From positions 1-8,330 of the forward strand of contig CAJKDC010000100.1 in the NCBI GenBank assembly GCA_905198575.1: a stretch of DNA of 8,330 bases. Direction: 5' to 3'. Below are positions 6,669 through 8,330 of this stretch, one piece after another. The notes under the pieces were generated by a model. It saw only the letters and a program-made list of their open reading frames with translations, made no database searches and had not been told where the DNA came from. Positions within the stretch are counted from its first letter, which is position 1. Each line of letters starts with the position of its first letter. The position numbers were made by a program, and so were the translations under genes. The DNA is from an uncultured Bacteroides sp. (GTDB lineage Bacteria > Bacteroidota > Bacteroidia > Bacteroidales > Bacteroidaceae).

Positions 6669-6926
6669 CTACATAAATGATATAAACACACTATGTAAGC
6701 ATCCGATTCTATTTATACATACAGGATGCGAAAAACTGTCGCGTCTCAAGATGTATCTCAGTTCACGTACATGCTTTGTTTGGAAAAAGAATATAAATGG
6801 TACATTTCCGTCACCAAGTGAATCCACCTCGTGCATGAACTCCTTCCATCTTGGCAGCTGGAGCTTGTAACTGATACAGCCCACAGAGTCAACAAAGTCC
6901 ACTGCCTTGTAGCAGGATTTCGATAA
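6669..6926 (-). pseudogene. Truncated thioredoxin-like lipoprotein gene with broken CxxC
   Basis: The readable frame holds VDFVDSVGCISYKLQL, then LPRWKEFMHEVDSLG, NVPFIFFF, RELRYILRRDSFSHPVCI. I recognise this as the central part of a Bacteroidales thioredoxin-fold lipoprotein often found beside NVEALA and propeller genes, in which the segment reads VDSxGCxSCKLQLPxWKEF. Here the second cysteine of the redox pair is Tyr: codon TAC at 6869-6867, one transition from TGC. The signal peptide and about the first hundred residues are missing, and homology ends soon after PVCI, before the usual C-terminal part. A purine-rich GGGGGAGGAG just after the propeller stop may be the old ribosome-binding site. 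The family name rests on memory of the motif, not on a search. Confidence 0.6.
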
Positions 6927-6945
6927 CCTATGTCTCCTCCCCCTA

Positions 6946-7962
6946 CTATACGGACAAAGAAAACCGAACCAGAACCGGGTCCGGATGATAAGCTATCGCA
7001 TACAAACTACCGTCATCTTTGGATACTTCGATTACCTTCAATGGCACATCCGACAGATAACGTTTCTGTAGTGTACCGTCCCACCCGTAAACTTCTATCG
7101 TATAACCGCTGAATGCCGCATCCTTATCATCCCGGTAGTTTTTCCCGGAATAAAGCGCATATACATACTTCTCAGTGGCACACACATCCAGATAGCCTAC
7201 AGGAGTGTCCGTCTCTATTGCCGGACTGTTATACTTATATTTTGGAAACGATTCCTGAATCTCTTTAATGAAATTCCAGCGCTCACCGGACTGCTCATAA
7301 AAAGTCAGAATCTTGGCTTTGTATATGGCCTGCACGAAATGGTTACGGCGCGGACTGGCTGCCAGTTTACCCTGGTATACATCACCAAGAACAAATCCGT
7401 CTACCGTCTTTTCTTCTTCATCCCTATAAGGATACTCACCAAAATCACCTACCTTCTTTCCATTGCCGTCCAAAATGGTAAAACGGTTGTGCTTATGCAA
7501 GCCGGTTACTATGTAACGGTTGTGCTGCACCGGCAGCATCTCAAAGCAAATCAAAGAATCCGCTAAAGAGAACAAAGATTGGAATAATATTCCCTCATCC
7601 CCACGCTGCATCATGAAACATTCCTTCTTGCTCACATCAAACAGAATCGGACGATTGTTCATGTCCGGATAAACAGTACCGACAAGCAGAAACTCACCCG
7701 GTCCCTGCCCAATTTTGCCATATTCGGACACCTTCTTGTCAGAAAGATGTACGAAATGAAGGAAACCATCCTGATTCGAGTCTACAACGACCAGCACCGA
7801 ATCATTCTCCCAGGATATGTCCTTTACTTTACCCAGCAGCAGTTGGTTTTCATCAAGCACTATTGAATGATGCAGGTCTATTTCAGGCACGTCTTTTCCC
7901 TTATCAGGCTTACAAGATACCAGACATGTTAAAAGTACTATATTTAAAATATATTTGTACAT
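6946..7962 (-). CDS. 6-bladed beta-propeller lipoprotein, BF3164/TolB-like (copy B)
   Basis: A 338-residue predicted lipoprotein with signal peptide and lipobox LVSC (Cys17). It then has repeating strands with GQGPGEF (85-91), DTPVGYLDV in the fourth-to-fifth blade region, and a C-terminal YAIAYHPDPVLVRF strand. These features fit the BF3164-like / TolB-like propeller group of Bacteroidales. No enzyme motif is seen, so it is probably a surface or periplasmic binding protein. It starts 56 bp after the stop of NVEALA peptide B, with a hairpin between, repeating the order seen for peptide A and its propeller. It is only distantly similar to the other propeller, sharing mainly the lipobox and the GxGPGEF turn, which suggests each propeller has diverged together with its own peptide (inference). 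Confidence 0.87.
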   Translation of the reverse strand: MYKYILNIVLLTCLVSCKPDKGKDVPEIDLHHSIVLDENQLLLGKVKDISWENDSVLVVVDSNQDGFLHFVHLSDKKVSEYGKIGQGPGEFLLVGTVYPDMNNRPILFDVSKKECFMMQRGDEGILFQSLFSLADSLICFEMLPVQHNRYIVTGLHKHNRFTILDGNGKKVGDFGEYPYRDEEEKTVDGFVLGDVYQGKLAASPRRNHFVQAIYKAKILTFYEQSGERWNFIKEIQESFPKYKYNSPAIETDTPVGYLDVCATEKYVYALYSGKNYRDDKDAAFSGYTIEVYGWDGTLQKRYLSDVPLKVIEVSKDDGSLYAIAYHPDPVLVRFSLSV

Positions 7963-7980
7963 TAATCAAATCAATTTAAA

Positions 7981-8010
7981 AATAACGGAATACTCAAGTA
8001 TTCCGCTATT
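7981..8010 (-). terminator. Terminator-like hairpin after NVEALA B
   Basis: On the minus strand an 8-bp stem CGGAATAC/GTATTCCG with a 4-base loop is extended, after one mismatch, by AATA/TATT. It is followed by TTTTT within TTATTTTTAAA. It begins 8 bases after the peptide stop codon and ends before the propeller ATG. It may be a leaky terminator that reduces expression of the downstream genes relative to the peptide. Confidence 0.6.
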
Positions 8011-8018
8011 GTATTTAT

Positions 8019-8249
8019 TTAGAAATTATATTTTGTTCCATCAAATAACATATGAGTGCCAGAATCATAACAATAACCACTGCCGGCACAATACCATGGC
8101 CCAACTATTACTTCTCCACTTGCCAACGCTTCCACATTAGCCATCGCCAAATCAGATAATTCTACCTTTTGTTGAGAAACATACACACTATAGCCTGCTA
8201 CCAAAGCAAAAGCTGATGCGAAAACTATTTTCAATATATTCTTTTTCAT
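8019..8249 (-). CDS. NVEALA-motif peptide precursor B
   Basis: A 76-residue precursor of the NVEALA family. It begins MKKN, has a hydrophobic segment (8-22), and carries NVEALA at exactly residues 38-43, as in the peptide at 4220-4453. The 33-residue core is different: it has Cys54 and Cys60 six residues apart, several aromatic residues, and ends in KYNF. The conserved leader with an unrelated core resembles the leader/core design of exported bacteriocins or modified peptides, although no modification enzyme such as a radical SAM or lanthipeptide synthetase is present in the window. It is the first gene of the operon, starting 27 bp inside the right inverted repeat. I see no consensus promoter between the repeat and the ATG, so transcription probably enters from the right, beyond 8330. 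Confidence 0.9.
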   Translation of the reverse strand: MKKNILKIVFASAFALVAGYSVYVSQQKVELSDLAMANVEALASGEVIVGPWYCAGSGYCYDSGTHMLFDGTKYNF

Positions 8250-8276
8250 GTTAATTTAAATTTTATTTATTATATA

Positions 8277-8328
8277 CAATAGTTCGTTAAAAATTAGCCC
8301 AGCCTAAACGGCTCTGGCAGTAAATAAA
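8277..8328 (-). repeat. Right copy of 52-bp perfect terminal inverted repeat
   Basis: Exact reverse complement of bases 1-52. Read on the minus strand it carries the same hairpin and TAATTTTT run, pointing towards NVEALA B, so any transcript entering from outside must pass this terminator-like structure. Two further bases (AT) lie outside it in the window. Confidence 0.95.
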
Positions 8329-8330
8329 AT

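Noticed and set aside
1843..6870. Plus-strand open frames of 90-110 codons (for example 1843-2139, 4903-5214, 6568-6870)
   Set aside because: They lie opposite real minus-strand genes or relics, lack recognisable motifs or ribosome-binding sites, and read as low-complexity antisense translations.
7950..7957. TATATTTG on the plus strand as a promoter -7 box antisense to NVEALA B
   Set aside because: No TTTG or TTG lies about 20 bases upstream, and the region is simply AT-rich signal-peptide coding sequence.
4220..8249. Recent tandem duplication of the whole cassette
   Set aside because: Only the NVEALA leaders are closely similar. The propellers share little beyond lipobox and GxGPGEF, and the DNA shows no long direct repeat.
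1..8330. CRISPR array, tRNA, rRNA, transposase or integrase genes
   Set aside because: No regularly spaced repeats, cloverleaf or rRNA-like sequence, and no protein with transposase or recombinase motifs, was found on either strand.

Overview
The window looks like a chromosomal locus of a gut-type Bacteroidales bacterium (Bacteroides, Phocaeicola or Parabacteroides). The evidence is two NVEALA-motif peptides, 6-bladed beta-propeller lipoproteins with a GxGPGEF motif, a Bacteroides-type TTTG / TAnnTTTG promoter, and mostly weak Shine-Dalgarno sequences. All convincing genes lie on the minus strand, so the functional order runs from the right edge to the left edge. No RNA gene, CRISPR array, transposase or recombinase is visible.

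Layout in transcription order: NVEALA peptide B (8249-8019); hairpin; propeller lipoprotein B (7962-6946); a decayed thioredoxin-like gene (about 6926-6669); an intact transglutaminase-discoidin lipoprotein (6549-4606); a promoter region (4605-4454); NVEALA peptide A (4453-4220); hairpin; propeller lipoprotein A (4132-3086); a decayed, internally deleted copy of the transglutaminase gene (3049-2740); signal peptidase I (2743-1880); a Wzy/O-antigen-ligase-like membrane protein with a TPR tail (1839-148). The locus reads as two diverged copies of a cassette [NVEALA peptide, hairpin, propeller, (thioredoxin-like), transglutaminase lipoprotein] feeding one shared LepB and one ligase-like protein. 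Each cassette has lost one accessory enzyme.

The two peptides share a gap-free 43-residue leader ending in NVEALA. Their cores, of 34 and 33 residues, are unrelated apart from each carrying two cysteines. My inference is that this is a peptide export and maturation locus: the leader is cut after the Ala-Leu-Ala triplet, possibly by the co-encoded LepB, and the lipoproteins act on or bind the released peptide at the cell surface or in the periplasm. The function of NVEALA peptides is not something I can establish from sequence.

The whole operon is enclosed by a perfect 52-bp inverted repeat at the two window edges (1-52 and 8277-8328). This is the strongest structural signal here. It fits either an invertible 8.3-kb segment or the terminal repeats of a non-autonomous mobile cassette. 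Each repeat contains a terminator-like hairpin pointing inward.
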